Shown: positions 40,614 through 50,381, counted from the stretch's first letter. The stretch is DNA of 64,000 nucleotides from Cyclobacteriaceae bacterium (GCA_026003355.1 BPHC01000003.1:289093-353092); one strand, 5' to 3'. Translations and numbers: made by a program. Notes: generated from the letters alone by a model not told the origin.

Positions 40614-42455
40614 ATGGCAAATCAACAGGAAGCAACCCGCGATTTATTTCCGAAGGCTGTATTATTTGAGGTGTCCTGGGAAGTGTGTAACCAGGTAGGC
40701 GGAATATATACGGTGTTGCGCAGCAAGGTGCCGGCAGTAATGCAGCTGCGTACAGGGCCTTATTTTATGGTTGGGCCTTACCTGAACAACCAGATACTGG
40801 CAGAGATTGATTTGCTCGAAGATGCTACCGATGCGGCAGGCATGGCCGTACGGCAGCTGCGGCAGGAGGGTATTGAAGCTTATTATGCCGAGTGGTTAAT
40901 TACCGGCCGGCCGCGGGTTATTTTGCTCAATCCGGAAAGTGTGGCAACTGAGCAATTGAATATACTTAAATACCTGTTGTGGAAAGATTATGGAATCGGA
41001 ACACCCCCTGATAAGAAGCTAATTAACCAGGTAGTTGCTTTCGGCCATCTGGTAACCCGCCTGCTGGAAGTGTACCGCTCGGTGGCTCAGGACAATTTAC
41101 CGGTAATTGGTCATTTCCATGAATGGATGAGCGGCCTGCCCGTTGTTTATCTTAAAAGAAATAATCCGGCCATTGCTACCGTTTTCACCACCCATGCCAC
41201 ACAACTGGGTAGGCACCTGGCCATAAACTCGCCTGAGTTTTATGCGCACCTGCCGTTTTTTAACTGGGAAGAAGAGGCCCGAAGGTTTGGTATTGAGGCT
41301 GAGGCGCGCATTGAATTTGCCTGTGCACGCGATGCCCATGTTTTTACCACGGTAAGCGAAGTTACCGCCCGCGAATGCAAACACCTGCTAAAACGCAAAC
41401 CAGATGTGGTGCTGCCCAACGGCCTGAACATTGAGCGATTTGTGGCCGGGCATGAATTTCAAAATCTTCACGCCACCTATAAGGAAGAAATACACCAGTT
41501 TGTTATGGGGCATTTTTTTCAGTCGTATGCCTTCGACCTGGACAAAACCATTTATTTTTTTACCTCCGGGCGATACGAATTTAAGAACAAGGGGTTTGAT
41601 CTTACCCTAGAGGCGCTTTACTTGTTAAACCGCATGCTGAAAGAGGCCAATATGGATATAACCGTGGTGATGTTTTTTATAACCCGCCGCGATTATTACA
41701 GCATTAAACCCGAGGTGTTGCAGTCCAGGGCCATGATGGAAGAAATACGTCAAACCTGCGAGGCTATAGAAAAGCAGGTGGGCAGGCGCCTGTTCTATGC
41801 CGGTACAACGCGGGCCGACAATCGCCTTCCCGATTTGAATGAATTTGTGGATGAATACTGGAAGCTGCGTTACCGCAGAACCATCCAGTCATGGAAGAGC
41901 AACAACCCACCGTTGGTATATACCCATAAACTCAAGGATGAGGAGCATGACGAGATTATACAGTTTTTGCACAGCCGCAATTTGCTGAACCAAGCAGCCG
42001 ACCGGGTAAAGGTGGTGTACCACCCCGATTTTATTACTGCTACCAGCCCCCTCTTTGGTATGGAGTATAACCAGTTCGTGCGGGGTTGCCACCTGGGTAT
42101 TTTCCCCAGTTACTACGAACCCTGGGGTTATACACCGCTGGAGTGTATAGCCAGTGGTGTACCGGCAGTTACCAGCGACCTTTCGGGTTTTGGCGATTAT
42201 GTGCTGCGGAACATACCCGCACCCGAGCAGGCCGGCATATTTGTTATTGAAAGAGGCAAACGCACTTTTGAATGGTCGGCTAACCAGCTGGCCGGAATGA
42301 TGTTCAGGTTTTTGCAGCAAAGCAGGCGGGAGCGCATTATGCAGCGCAACCGGGTAGAAAACAATTCGGCAATATTCGACTGGCAGCACTTGATAAACTT
42401 CTACCGACAGGCGTATTACCTGGCACTCAAAGCCCATGCAGAGAAAAGCCGCTAA
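40614..42455 (+). CDS. Glycogen synthase of the GT3 (eukaryote-like GYS) type
   Basis: FEVSWEVCNQVGGIYTVLRSKVPAVMQ, HFHEWMSGLPVVYLKRNNPAIATVFTTHATQLGRHL, FPSYYEPWGYTPLECIASGVPAVTSDLSGFGDYV. Confidence 0.85.
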   Translation: MANQQEATRDLFPKAVLFEVSWEVCNQVGGIYTVLRSKVPAVMQLRTGPYFMVGPYLNNQILAEIDLLEDATDAAGMAVRQLRQEGIEAYYAEWLITGRPRVILLNPESVATEQLNILKYLLWKDYGIGTPPDKKLINQVVAFGHLVTRLLEVYRSVAQDNLPVIGHFHEWMSGLPVVYLKRNNPAIATVFTTHATQLGRHLAINSPEFYAHLPFFNWEEEARRFGIEAEARIEFACARDAHVFTTVSEVTARECKHLLKRKPDVVLPNGLNIERFVAGHEFQNLHATYKEEIHQFVMGHFFQSYAFDLDKTIYFFTSGRYEFKNKGFDLTLEALYLLNRMLKEANMDITVVMFFITRRDYYSIKPEVLQSRAMMEEIRQTCEAIEKQVGRRLFYAGTTRADNRLPDLNEFVDEYWKLRYRRTIQSWKSNNPPLVYTHKLKDEEHDEIIQFLHSRNLLNQAADRVKVVYHPDFITATSPLFGMEYNQFVRGCHLGIFPSYYEPWGYTPLECIASGVPAVTSDLSGFGDYVLRNIPAPEQAGIFVIERGKRTFEWSANQLAGMMFRFLQQSRRERIMQRNRVENNSAIFDWQHLINFYRQAYYLALKAHAEKSR

Positions 42456-42467
42456 AAGTGTACACCG

Positions 42468-43043
42468 TTAGTCGGGGTAGCCCAGAGGAATGATACGGTC
42501 TTTAATCCACCTTCCGTTTTCTTTTACGAACACTGCCAAATCGGTACACGGAAAATGCTGGTTGCCGTAGTTTAACGACTTAAGATAGGGCCAGCACTTC
42601 ATAAAATCTGCTTCGGGCAGCCTGTGGGCTATGGTAATAACCGGATTTCCTTCTTCCGTTTCACCGGTAAGATGCTGCAGTAATTCGGTAACGGCATATT
42701 TGTTTACCACATCCAGGTAAATGGTACGGCTATCGCCCTGTTGTATATAACCAAAGTCCTTCAGAAAAATATTAAAGGGTTTGGCCAGCCGGGCACGCCT
42801 TTCAATCATATCCAGTAAATCAGTGGCATAATTTCCGTTATATCCGAAAAGAGAAATTACCGGCAAGGCTCGCTGCCCTTCAAAACCATGCCCGATTAAA
42901 TACTGGATGTCATCGCGGATCACCGATACATCGCTGCAAATGTGGGGCGGGGGAAGGATGGTAAACCAAAGCCCGGAAACGACCTTTTGCACAGCCTTTT
43001 TTTTGTACGATACCGGGGCGCGGAATGGGGTAAGGGTTCGCAT
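42468..43043 (-). CDS. Hypothetical protein, possibly a divergent 2'-5' RNA ligase-like (2H) protein
   Basis: Layout PVISLFGYNGN...FNIFLKDFGYIQ...PVITIAHRLPEADF; weak recognition only. Confidence 0.45.
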   Translation of the reverse strand: MRTLTPFRAPVSYKKKAVQKVVSGLWFTILPPPHICSDVSVIRDDIQYLIGHGFEGQRALPVISLFGYNGNYATDLLDMIERRARLAKPFNIFLKDFGYIQQGDSRTIYLDVVNKYAVTELLQHLTGETEEGNPVITIAHRLPEADFMKCWPYLKSLNYGNQHFPCTDLAVFVKENGRWIKDRIIPLGYPD

Positions 43044-43102
43044 AAGCAGGGTGTTTTGACCCTGTAAAGGTGCGAACCGGTTTTGACAGTTTGTGTCGGT
43101 AA

Positions 43103-43429
43103 TTAAACTTTTTCCCGGGGCTGTTCCACGAATACAAACCCACGGCCTTCTTCGCCCTCGTAGAAATCAACCTGCTTGCCGGCCAGAAACAGAAGGTGTT
43201 TTTTGTCGATGCATACCGTAATATTTTGTATGGAATAGGTAAGGTCAGATTCTTTTGGCCGGTCGAATCCGAGAATAAAAGAAACGCCGCATCCACCGCC
43301 CCGCACGCCTACTCTAAGCCCATATCCTTCGGGAATGGCCTTGCGTTGCACGATGGCCCTTATTTCGGCCACGGCCTTTTCAGAAAGCGTAACGGGAGTA
43401 AATGAATCCGGGCCGGGGTTGTGTGGCAT
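43103..43429 (-). CDS. HesB/IscA-type (A-type carrier) iron-sulfur cluster assembly protein lacking the C-terminal Cys pair
   Basis: VTLSEKAVAEIRAIVQRKAIPEGYGLRVGVRGGGCGVSFILGFD...; ends GRGFVFVEQPREKV with no CxC. Confidence 0.85.
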   Translation of the reverse strand: MPHNPGPDSFTPVTLSEKAVAEIRAIVQRKAIPEGYGLRVGVRGGGCGVSFILGFDRPKESDLTYSIQNITVCIDKKHLLFLAGKQVDFYEGEEGRGFVFVEQPREKV

Positions 43430-43482
43430 GGCTGTCAAAATTAGGCTAAATTTCAACACCTTTGCAGACTGAATAGTTTAAC

Positions 43483-44001
43483 ATGGAACCCTGGATTGAA
43501 CTGCTAAAAATTCTTATACCTGCTGCGCTGGTGGTTTATGCGGCCTATCTGCTGGTGCGCGCTTTTATTGTACGCGATCTGGAGCTGAAAAGAATGGAAA
43601 TCCGCCATAAAAGCATTGAAACGGTTTTGCCGCTCAGGCTGCAGGCCTATGAGCGAATGACCCTTTTCCTGGAGCGCATACATCCGCAGAATCTTCTTAT
43701 ACGCGTTAATCCCGGAAACGTGCCGGCGCGCGATTTTCAGCACATGCTGCTTGCGGAAATACGAAATGAATACAATCACAACGTGTCGCAACAGGTGTTT
43801 ATGAGCCCGCAGCTCTGGGAACTTATCCGAAACGCCAAAGAAGACCTGGTGGTAACCATAAACGAAGCCGCTGCCGGGCTGGATGGCGAAGCCACAAGTC
43901 TGGACCTGTCGCGTAAAATTTTCGAAAGGCATCTCGGTAAGCCCGATGTAATTCGGCATGCCATAGAGCAGTTGAAACAGGAAATCCAGCAAACCTTTTA
44001 A
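43483..44001 (+). CDS. Conserved hypothetical membrane-anchored protein
   Basis: 172 aa, one N-terminal TM (LKILIPAALVVYAAYLLVRAFIV), then a soluble helical domain. Confidence 0.6.
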   Translation: MEPWIELLKILIPAALVVYAAYLLVRAFIVRDLELKRMEIRHKSIETVLPLRLQAYERMTLFLERIHPQNLLIRVNPGNVPARDFQHMLLAEIRNEYNHNVSQQVFMSPQLWELIRNAKEDLVVTINEAAAGLDGEATSLDLSRKIFERHLGKPDVIRHAIEQLKQEIQQTF

Positions 44002-44002
44002 C

Positions 44003-44650
44003 ATGAAAACAGCGTTGATAGCAGGCGCTACCGGCCTGGTGGGTAGTTTTTTGCTGGAAGATTTACTGATGGACAACCGTTACACCTACGTGGTGGCCGT
44101 TACACGCAGGGCGTTGCACACCAAACATCCTAAACTGATGCAGGTTGTTTCGGATTACGACCACCTGGATGATCTGGCCGAACAGCTTAAGGCTGATGAT
44201 GTGTTTTGCTGCCTGGGCACCACCATTCGTAAGGCCGGATCGAAACAGGCTTTCAGAAAAGTAGATTTTGAATATCCGCTAAAGCTGGCCCAAATAACCT
44301 GTAAGAATGGGGCCAGAAATTTTCTGCTGGTTACCGCCCTCGGCGCAAACCCGGCCTCGAAGATCTTTTATAACCGGGTTAAGGGCGAAGCCGAAGAAGC
44401 CATTCGCAGGGTGGGTTTCTTTGCTTTCCATATCTTCAGGCCATCGTTATTGCTCGGAAACCGAAGCGAACACCGTACAGGCGAAGCCGCAGCCAAATGG
44501 TTTTACAAAATATTTAATCCGGTTATTCCGCTGCGGTATAAGGCCATTCATGCCCGAACGGTGGCAAGAGCCATGGTACATTTTGCGCATACCGGCCAAC
44601 CCGGAGTTTTTATACACGAATCGGATGAAATACAGATGTTTGCCCCATGA
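44003..44650 (+). CDS. NAD(P)H-binding oxidoreductase (atypical SDR, HTATIP2-like)
   Basis: TALIAGATGLVGSFLLEDLL...DDVFCCLGTTIRKAGSKQAFRKVDFEYPLKLAQ. Confidence 0.85.
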   Translation: MKTALIAGATGLVGSFLLEDLLMDNRYTYVVAVTRRALHTKHPKLMQVVSDYDHLDDLAEQLKADDVFCCLGTTIRKAGSKQAFRKVDFEYPLKLAQITCKNGARNFLLVTALGANPASKIFYNRVKGEAEEAIRRVGFFAFHIFRPSLLLGNRSEHRTGEAAAKWFYKIFNPVIPLRYKAIHARTVARAMVHFAHTGQPGVFIHESDEIQMFAP

Positions 44651-45099
44651 TAGCCGTTATTCAGCGTGTATCTTCTGCATCGGTTCAGGTTAACAACGCT
44701 GTTACTGCCTCGATCGGAAAAGGGTTAATGGTGCTGGTTGGAATAGAAGAGGCCGATGGACCCGATGACGTGAACTGGCTGGCAAAAAAAATTGTACACC
44801 TGCGCATCTTTAACGATGCCGCAGGCTTGATGAACGTTAGCGTAAAAGATGACGGAGGCGATATTATTGTGGTAAGCCAGTTTACCCTGCATGCCAGCAC
44901 CAAAAAGGGGAACCGTCCTTCGTACGTAAAAGCTGCAAAACCCGAAAAGGCCATTCCCTGCTATGAAAGTTTTGTAAACGCCATTGCCCTTGAGTTGGGC
45001 AAACCCGTTCAAACCGGTGTATTTGGGGCCGATATGAAGGTGCACCTCGTTAACGACGGACCGGTAACCATAGTTATTGACACCAAAAACCGCGTATGA
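44647..45099 (+). CDS. dtd: D-aminoacyl-tRNA deacylase
   Basis: MIAVIQRVSSASVQVNN...VVSQFTLHASTKKGNRPSYVKAAKPE (SQFTL motif) ...GVFGADMKVHLVNDGPVTI. Confidence 0.96.
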   Translation: MIAVIQRVSSASVQVNNAVTASIGKGLMVLVGIEEADGPDDVNWLAKKIVHLRIFNDAAGLMNVSVKDDGGDIIVVSQFTLHASTKKGNRPSYVKAAKPEKAIPCYESFVNAIALELGKPVQTGVFGADMKVHLVNDGPVTIVIDTKNRV

Positions 45100-45605
45100 A
45101 TGCGCGCATCGAACTTATACAAACGGATATAACCCGGCTGGAGGCAGATGCCATAGTGAATGCCGCTAACAACGAGTTATTACCCGGCGGAGGCGTATGC
45201 GGTGCCATTTTCCGGGCGGCCGGACCTGCCCTGGCAGAAGCCTGCGGCCAGATAGGCTGGTGTGAAACCGGCCATGCTGTACTTACCTCAGCCGGCAACC
45301 TTAAAGCCAGGTATGTAATTCATGCCGTGGGACCGCTATGGCAGGGCGGAGCCCACCGCGAAGAACAATTGCTGGAGAGCGCCTATCGCAACAGCCTGAA
45401 ACTGGCTGCTGCCCACCAACTGCGGTCGGTGGCCTTTCCCAACATCAGCACCGGCATATACGGCTATCCGAAAGAGGCTGCAGCGGCTGCTGCCATCCGC
45501 ACGGTTACAGATTTTCTGGAGTATAACCAGTTTCCCGAAAAGGTAATTTTTTGTTGTTTCGATAAAGAAAACCTGGACATTTACCGTAAACTACTCAGGC
45601 TGTGA
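45096..45605 (+). CDS. Macro domain protein (O-acetyl-ADP-ribose deacetylase type)
   Basis: ITRLEADAIVNAANNELLPGGGVCGAIFRAAGPAL...FPNISTGIYGYPKEAAAAAAI. Confidence 0.93.
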   Translation: MNARIELIQTDITRLEADAIVNAANNELLPGGGVCGAIFRAAGPALAEACGQIGWCETGHAVLTSAGNLKARYVIHAVGPLWQGGAHREEQLLESAYRNSLKLAAAHQLRSVAFPNISTGIYGYPKEAAAAAAIRTVTDFLEYNQFPEKVIFCCFDKENLDIYRKLLRL

Positions 45606-46273
45606 GATACCTAGTGCTGCTTCTTGCGGTGCCCTTTGCCGTTAAGGCCCAGTATAAGTATGGAATCAAACCGGTTACCTTTTCCGGTTACCTCAGGCAG
45701 GTAGCCGAAAACCCCGATAAGGAACTGGTAAACCTCGGGCAATTTATTCCGGGCGTTGTGCTGGACATCCGGTATGCCACCACCCGTAATTTTACCGGAG
45801 AAAAAATTTACAACCTTCCGCGTGCCTATGCCCGAAGGCCTGTGGCCGAAGCGTTAAAAAGGGCCCAGCAGGAATTTGCCCTCCACGGTGCAGGCATTAA
45901 AATTTATGATGCATACCGGCCATACAGCGCCACGGTAAAGTTCTATGAAATATACCGCGATACCACCTATGTTGCTTCGCCCTATAAAGGTTCACGGCAT
46001 AACCGGGGTTGTGCAGTTGATATTACGTTAATCGACCTGACTACGGGCAGTGAACTTAAAATGCCCACTGCCTATGATACTTTTACAAAACAGGCATGGG
46101 CATATGCCCCTGTAACCGATCCGGAAGCAGGACGAAACCGCAAACTGCTGATAGAAGTAATGCACCGGCACGGCTTCAGGGTTAATGCCTCGGAATGGTG
46201 GCACTTCGATTTTGCCGGCTGGCAGAATTTTGAGGTGCTGGATATACCTTTTGAAGAGCTGGAAGAAAAATGA
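45602..46273 (+). CDS. M15 D-alanyl-D-alanine dipeptidase (VanX/DdpX-like); GTG start
   Basis: GVVLDIRYATTRNFTGEKIY, IYDAYRPYSATVKFYEIY, SRHNRGCAVDITL, SEWWHFDF. Confidence 0.92.
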   Translation: MRYLVLLLAVPFAVKAQYKYGIKPVTFSGYLRQVAENPDKELVNLGQFIPGVVLDIRYATTRNFTGEKIYNLPRAYARRPVAEALKRAQQEFALHGAGIKIYDAYRPYSATVKFYEIYRDTTYVASPYKGSRHNRGCAVDITLIDLTTGSELKMPTAYDTFTKQAWAYAPVTDPEAGRNRKLLIEVMHRHGFRVNASEWWHFDFAGWQNFEVLDIPFEELEEK

Positions 46274-46398
46274 AATGCTATGGCAGTTTCAGCGTCTATA
46301 AAACCCACGATAAACCCCCTGAACGCAATAAACGATTTTCTTCAGATAGAATATATTCATCAAAGCCGTCAATGTACAAATTTTATTAACGCAGACCT

Positions 46399-46725
46399 AT
46401 GACTTTGGAACAAGCCCAACAACAGGTAGACCAGTGGATTAAAACCTATGGCGTAAGGTATTTCAATGAGCTTACCAACATGGCTTTGCTTACCGAAGAA
46501 GTGGGCGAACTGGCCCGCATCGTAGCCCGCAGGTACGGAGAGCAATCAGAAAAGGAAAGCGACCGGAATATGAACCTCGATGATGAAATGGCCGATGTGC
46601 TGTGGGTATTGATATGCCTGGCCAACCAAACCGGTGTGAATTTAACCGAGGCCTTCAGGAAAAATCTGGAGAAAAAATCACTGCGCGACTCCAGCCGCCA
46701 CCTCAATAACCCCAGGCTGAAATGA
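46399..46725 (+). CDS. MazG-like nucleotide pyrophosphohydrolase
   Basis: NMALLTEEVGELARIVARRYG...NLDDEMADVLWVLICLANQTGVNL (EExxE / ExxD). Confidence 0.92.
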   Translation: MTLEQAQQQVDQWIKTYGVRYFNELTNMALLTEEVGELARIVARRYGEQSEKESDRNMNLDDEMADVLWVLICLANQTGVNLTEAFRKNLEKKSLRDSSRHLNNPRLK

Positions 46726-48371
46726 AAAGGTTTATTTGCTTTGCCCTGGCTGTACTGTGGCTTACAGCCTGCAGCAAATACCCATCGGCAGATGAAATTG
46801 TAACCGGCAAAATCTGGACCGGCAACAGCAAACAACCCTGGGCCGAAGCTCTTGCCTTTGCCGGTGATACCCTCATGGCAGTTGGCGTGCAGGATGAAAT
46901 GATGAAATATACAGGCAGCAATACAAAAATTACCCGGCTGCCCCCCAACACTCTGGTAGTGCCTGGCTTTATAGACTGCCACACGCATTTTGTTGATGGC
47001 GGTTTTGCGCTTTCGGCGGTACAGCTTCGCGATGCACGTACACCCCATGAATTTATCCGGCGTATTGCCGATTTTGCCCGCCGGCAACCCGAAGGAACAT
47101 GGATTACTAATGGCGACTGGGACCACCAGAACTGGGGAGGCGAACTGCCCGACAGGTCCTGGATTGATTCGGTAACAAGTAAACACCCTGTTTGGGTAAA
47201 CCGCCTGGACGGGCACATGGCGCTGGCCAATACCGCTGCCCTGGTGGCCATGGGCATAACAGAAAACGTGAAAGATATACCCGGCGGTACCATTGTTCGC
47301 GACAGCCGTGGCCGCCTTACCGGAATTTTTAAAGACAACGCCATGAGCCTTGTTCGGGTGCCGCCACCCACGGCCCGCCAGGAAGACGAAGCCCTTAAAG
47401 CAGCCATGGACTACGTGGTGGCACACGGTGTAACAACTGTTCACAATATGAGCGGTTACCTCCATGTATTTGAGCGGGCCCATAAAAACAGGCAACTTAA
47501 AGTACGCATACATGCGGGCATGATGCTTTCTGAATGGAAGAAGCTGGCCGAAATAATAGAACAACAGGGTCGTGGCGATGACTGGCTGCGCATGGGCGCG
47601 CTGAAAGAATTTGCCGATGGCTCGCTGGGCTCGCATACAGCAGCATTCCTTGAGCCCTATACCGATAAGCCAGATGATTCAGGCTTTTTTGTAATCGCTG
47701 AAGATGAGCTGTACCGCAGAATAAAGTCGGCCGATAGCGCCGGACTTCAGGTAATGACGCACGCCATCGGAGATAAGGCCATTCGCATGGTGCTTGACGT
47801 GTATGAAAAAGTAGCCCGCACAAACCCTGTGCGCGACAGGCGGTTCCGGATAGAACACGCACAACATATTCATCCTGACGACGTGCACCGGTTTGCCAAA
47901 CTGCAGGTCATAGCCAGCATGCAGCCCTACCATGCCATTGACGATGGCCGCTGGGCCGAAAAAATTATTGGATATGACCGTTGCCGCACTACCTATGCCT
48001 TCCGCAGCCTGCTGCAGGCGGGAGCGGTTGTGGCATTTGGAAGCGACTGGTTTGTGGCACCACCCATTCCGACAGTGGGAATTTATGCAGCTGTGACCCG
48101 CCAAACACTGGATGGTAAAAATCCCGGAGGGTGGGTGCCCGAACAAAAGATAACCACGGAAGAAGCACTGAAAGCCTACACGGTTTACGCTGCCTATGCC
48201 GGATTTGAAGAAAACAAAAAGGGCAGCCTCGAGCCCGGCAAGCTGGCCGACTTTGTGGTGCTGGAACAAAATATCTTTGATATACCGCCCGAGCAGATAA
48301 AAACAGTTAAGGTTCTGCGCACTGTTGTGGGCGGTAAAACAGTTTATGTAAACACCACGCAGAACAATTAA
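46722..48371 (+). CDS. Amidohydrolase family protein (YtcJ-like), lipoprotein
   Basis: Lipobox-like LWLTACSK; VVPGFIDCHTHFVDGG; FADGSLGSHTAAFLEPY; GSDWFVAPPIP; GSLEPGKLADFVVLEQ. Confidence 0.9.
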   Translation: MKRFICFALAVLWLTACSKYPSADEIVTGKIWTGNSKQPWAEALAFAGDTLMAVGVQDEMMKYTGSNTKITRLPPNTLVVPGFIDCHTHFVDGGFALSAVQLRDARTPHEFIRRIADFARRQPEGTWITNGDWDHQNWGGELPDRSWIDSVTSKHPVWVNRLDGHMALANTAALVAMGITENVKDIPGGTIVRDSRGRLTGIFKDNAMSLVRVPPPTARQEDEALKAAMDYVVAHGVTTVHNMSGYLHVFERAHKNRQLKVRIHAGMMLSEWKKLAEIIEQQGRGDDWLRMGALKEFADGSLGSHTAAFLEPYTDKPDDSGFFVIAEDELYRRIKSADSAGLQVMTHAIGDKAIRMVLDVYEKVARTNPVRDRRFRIEHAQHIHPDDVHRFAKLQVIASMQPYHAIDDGRWAEKIIGYDRCRTTYAFRSLLQAGAVVAFGSDWFVAPPIPTVGIYAAVTRQTLDGKNPGGWVPEQKITTEEALKAYTVYAAYAGFEENKKGSLEPGKLADFVVLEQNIFDIPPEQIKTVKVLRTVVGGKTVYVNTTQNN

Positions 48372-49075
48372 CCCGGCAATGTGATATAACCGTTTTGCAG
48401 GCAGGGCACCACGGGGTATTGGTCGGGGGTGAGGCAAAAAGAAATGTCCTTAAAAATATTAAGCCGGTTCAGGCGCCGGGTGTGCGAAGCCTGGCTTACG
48501 GCTTCGGTCAGGTCGTTTTTGGCCTGCAGATAAACGGCCTCGGCAATAAGCGGGGCATCGCATTCAAAATTATAATGCGAACTAAGCAAATGCGCCAGTG
48601 CTCCTGCAAACAGGGTGTCTTCCAGATTAACCTTGCCCTTCCATCCCGCGCAAACTATCAGCACATCGCGGTTTTCCTTTATCAGCACATCGGCCAGGGC
48701 GCTGAGGTTAAGAAACGACCCGATAAAGATGGCCGACCCCCCGGCCGATTTTTCAATGGCCTGTGTGCCGTTGGTGGTAGTCATGTGAATAACGGTACCT
48801 TTCAACTCGGGGGCCATGTATTCAAAAGGTGAATTGCCCAGATCAAAACCCTCTACTTTTAGTCCGTTTCGTTCGCCGGCTATGAATATTCCGGGTTGTT
48901 TGCTGTTGCGGCAACCTTCCAGGCTGGCATAAGGCTTTATAGCCTTTACACCGTGTGCGAAAGCAGTAACCATGCAGGATGTAGCCCGGAGAATATCGGC
49001 TATTACCACGGATCGGTCTTTTATCGGGAACAGGTGAAGAAGCTCCGGGCTGAGGCAAACATCAAGCGATTTCAT
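48368..49075 (-). CDS. comB: 2-phosphosulfolactate phosphatase (ComB family)
   Basis: VVIADILRATSCMVTAFAHGVKAIKPY, GERNGLKVEGFDLGNSPFEY, VIHMTTTNGTQAIEKS. Confidence 0.88.
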   Translation of the reverse strand: MKSLDVCLSPELLHLFPIKDRSVVIADILRATSCMVTAFAHGVKAIKPYASLEGCRNSKQPGIFIAGERNGLKVEGFDLGNSPFEYMAPELKGTVIHMTTTNGTQAIEKSAGGSAIFIGSFLNLSALADVLIKENRDVLIVCAGWKGKVNLEDTLFAGALAHLLSSHYNFECDAPLIAEAVYLQAKNDLTEAVSQASHTRRLNRLNIFKDISFCLTPDQYPVVPCLQNGYITLPG

Positions 49076-49076
49076 G

Positions 49077-50168
49077 TTATTTTGTTTCGATAAAAGGAGG
49101 TTTGTGTACCACGGCCGGTACGTGCTTGCCGCGTATATCAATCAGAATTTCCGTTCCTGGCGCGGATAACGCCTCCGGAACATATCCCATGCCAATTCCT
49201 GTTTGCAGTACAGGCGACTGGGTTCCGGAGGTAACGATTCCGGCAGGGTTTCCGTGGGTATCCAATATGGGGTAATTGTGCCGCGGTATGCCACGATCCT
49301 TCATTATGAAGCCTGTAAGCTTTCGTTTAACCCCCTCTTCTTTTTGTTTTTTCAGCGCCTGGCTGTTTACAAAATCCTTGGTAAAACGGGTAATCCATCC
49401 CAGTCCGGCTTCCAGGGGCGAGGTGGTGTCGTCAATATCATTGCCATACAGGCAGAAGCCCATTTCAAGACGCAGGGTGTCGCGTGCGCCAAGGCCAATG
49501 GGCTTAATGGCAAAAGGTGCACCGGCTTCAAAAACCGCATGCCATAACTTTTCGGCCTCACTCCGGTGTACGTATAATTCAAAACCGCCGGCACCCGTAT
49601 AACCGGTGTTTGAAATGATGATATCGGGTATTCCGGCAAGCGTACCGATTTTGAAATGGTAGTAGGGTATTTCGTTCAGCTTCAGCGATGTAATTTTTTG
49701 CAGCACCTCGGCAGCCCTGGGTCCCTGAACGGCAAAAAGACAGGTTTCGCCTGATGCGTTGAAAAGATGAGCGCCAAAGGTATTGAAGCGGTTTATCCAG
49801 TTCCAGTCTTTTTCAATATTCGAGGCGTTAACCACCAGCATGTATTTGTTTTCTTCCAGCCGGTACACCAGCAGGTCGTCTACTATGCCCCCTGTTTCGT
49901 TGGGCATACATGAGTACTGGGCCTGACCTATACTGAGGCGCGAGGCATCGTTGGTGGTAACGTACTGAATCAAATCCAGGGCGCCTTTGCCCTGAACAAT
50001 AAACTCGCCCATGTGCGACACATCGAACACGCCAACGCCATTGCGCACGGTAAGGTGTTCTTCTATATCAGACGTATATCGCACCGGCATTTCAAACCCG
50101 GCAAACGGAATTATCTTGGCTCCCAGCTTAACGTGAAGCGGATGCAGGGGAATTTGCTTTACTGACAT
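49077..50168 (-). CDS. gcvT: Glycine cleavage system aminomethyltransferase T protein
   Basis: [31 protein letters not shown]...[10 protein letters not shown]...[15 protein letters not shown]. Confidence 0.96.
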   Translation of the reverse strand: MSVKQIPLHPLHVKLGAKIIPFAGFEMPVRYTSDIEEHLTVRNGVGVFDVSHMGEFIVQGKGALDLIQYVTTNDASRLSIGQAQYSCMPNETGGIVDDLLVYRLEENKYMLVVNASNIEKDWNWINRFNTFGAHLFNASGETCLFAVQGPRAAEVLQKITSLKLNEIPYYHFKIGTLAGIPDIIISNTGYTGAGGFELYVHRSEAEKLWHAVFEAGAPFAIKPIGLGARDTLRLEMGFCLYGNDIDDTTSPLEAGLGWITRFTKDFVNSQALKKQKEEGVKRKLTGFIMKDRGIPRHNYPILDTHGNPAGIVTSGTQSPVLQTGIGMGYVPEALSAPGTEILIDIRGKHVPAVVHKPPFIETK

Positions 50169-50285
50169 ACCTTTAGGAAAGCCGTAAAGGTAACAAAACT
50201 TATGGCTGGAACTTAGGGCAAAGAAACTATTGGAGATGAGGGCCTAACCAGCACGCTTCGCGAGCAGCTGAAAACAATTAAATTG

Positions 50286-50360
50286 TCGGGGTGAGTGGAT
50301 TCGAACCACCGACCTCTACGTCCCGAACGTAGCGCACTAACCGGGCTGTGCTACACCCCG
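50286..50360 (-). tRNA. tRNA-Pro (anticodon CGG)
   Basis: Minus-strand cloverleaf: acceptor CGGGGTG/CACCCCG, anticodon stem-loop CTACG-TTCGGGA-CGTAG, T-arm GGTGGTTCGAATCCACT; CCA not encoded. Confidence 0.95.
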
Positions 50361-50381
50361 ATGGGTTTTACCCAGGGACTG

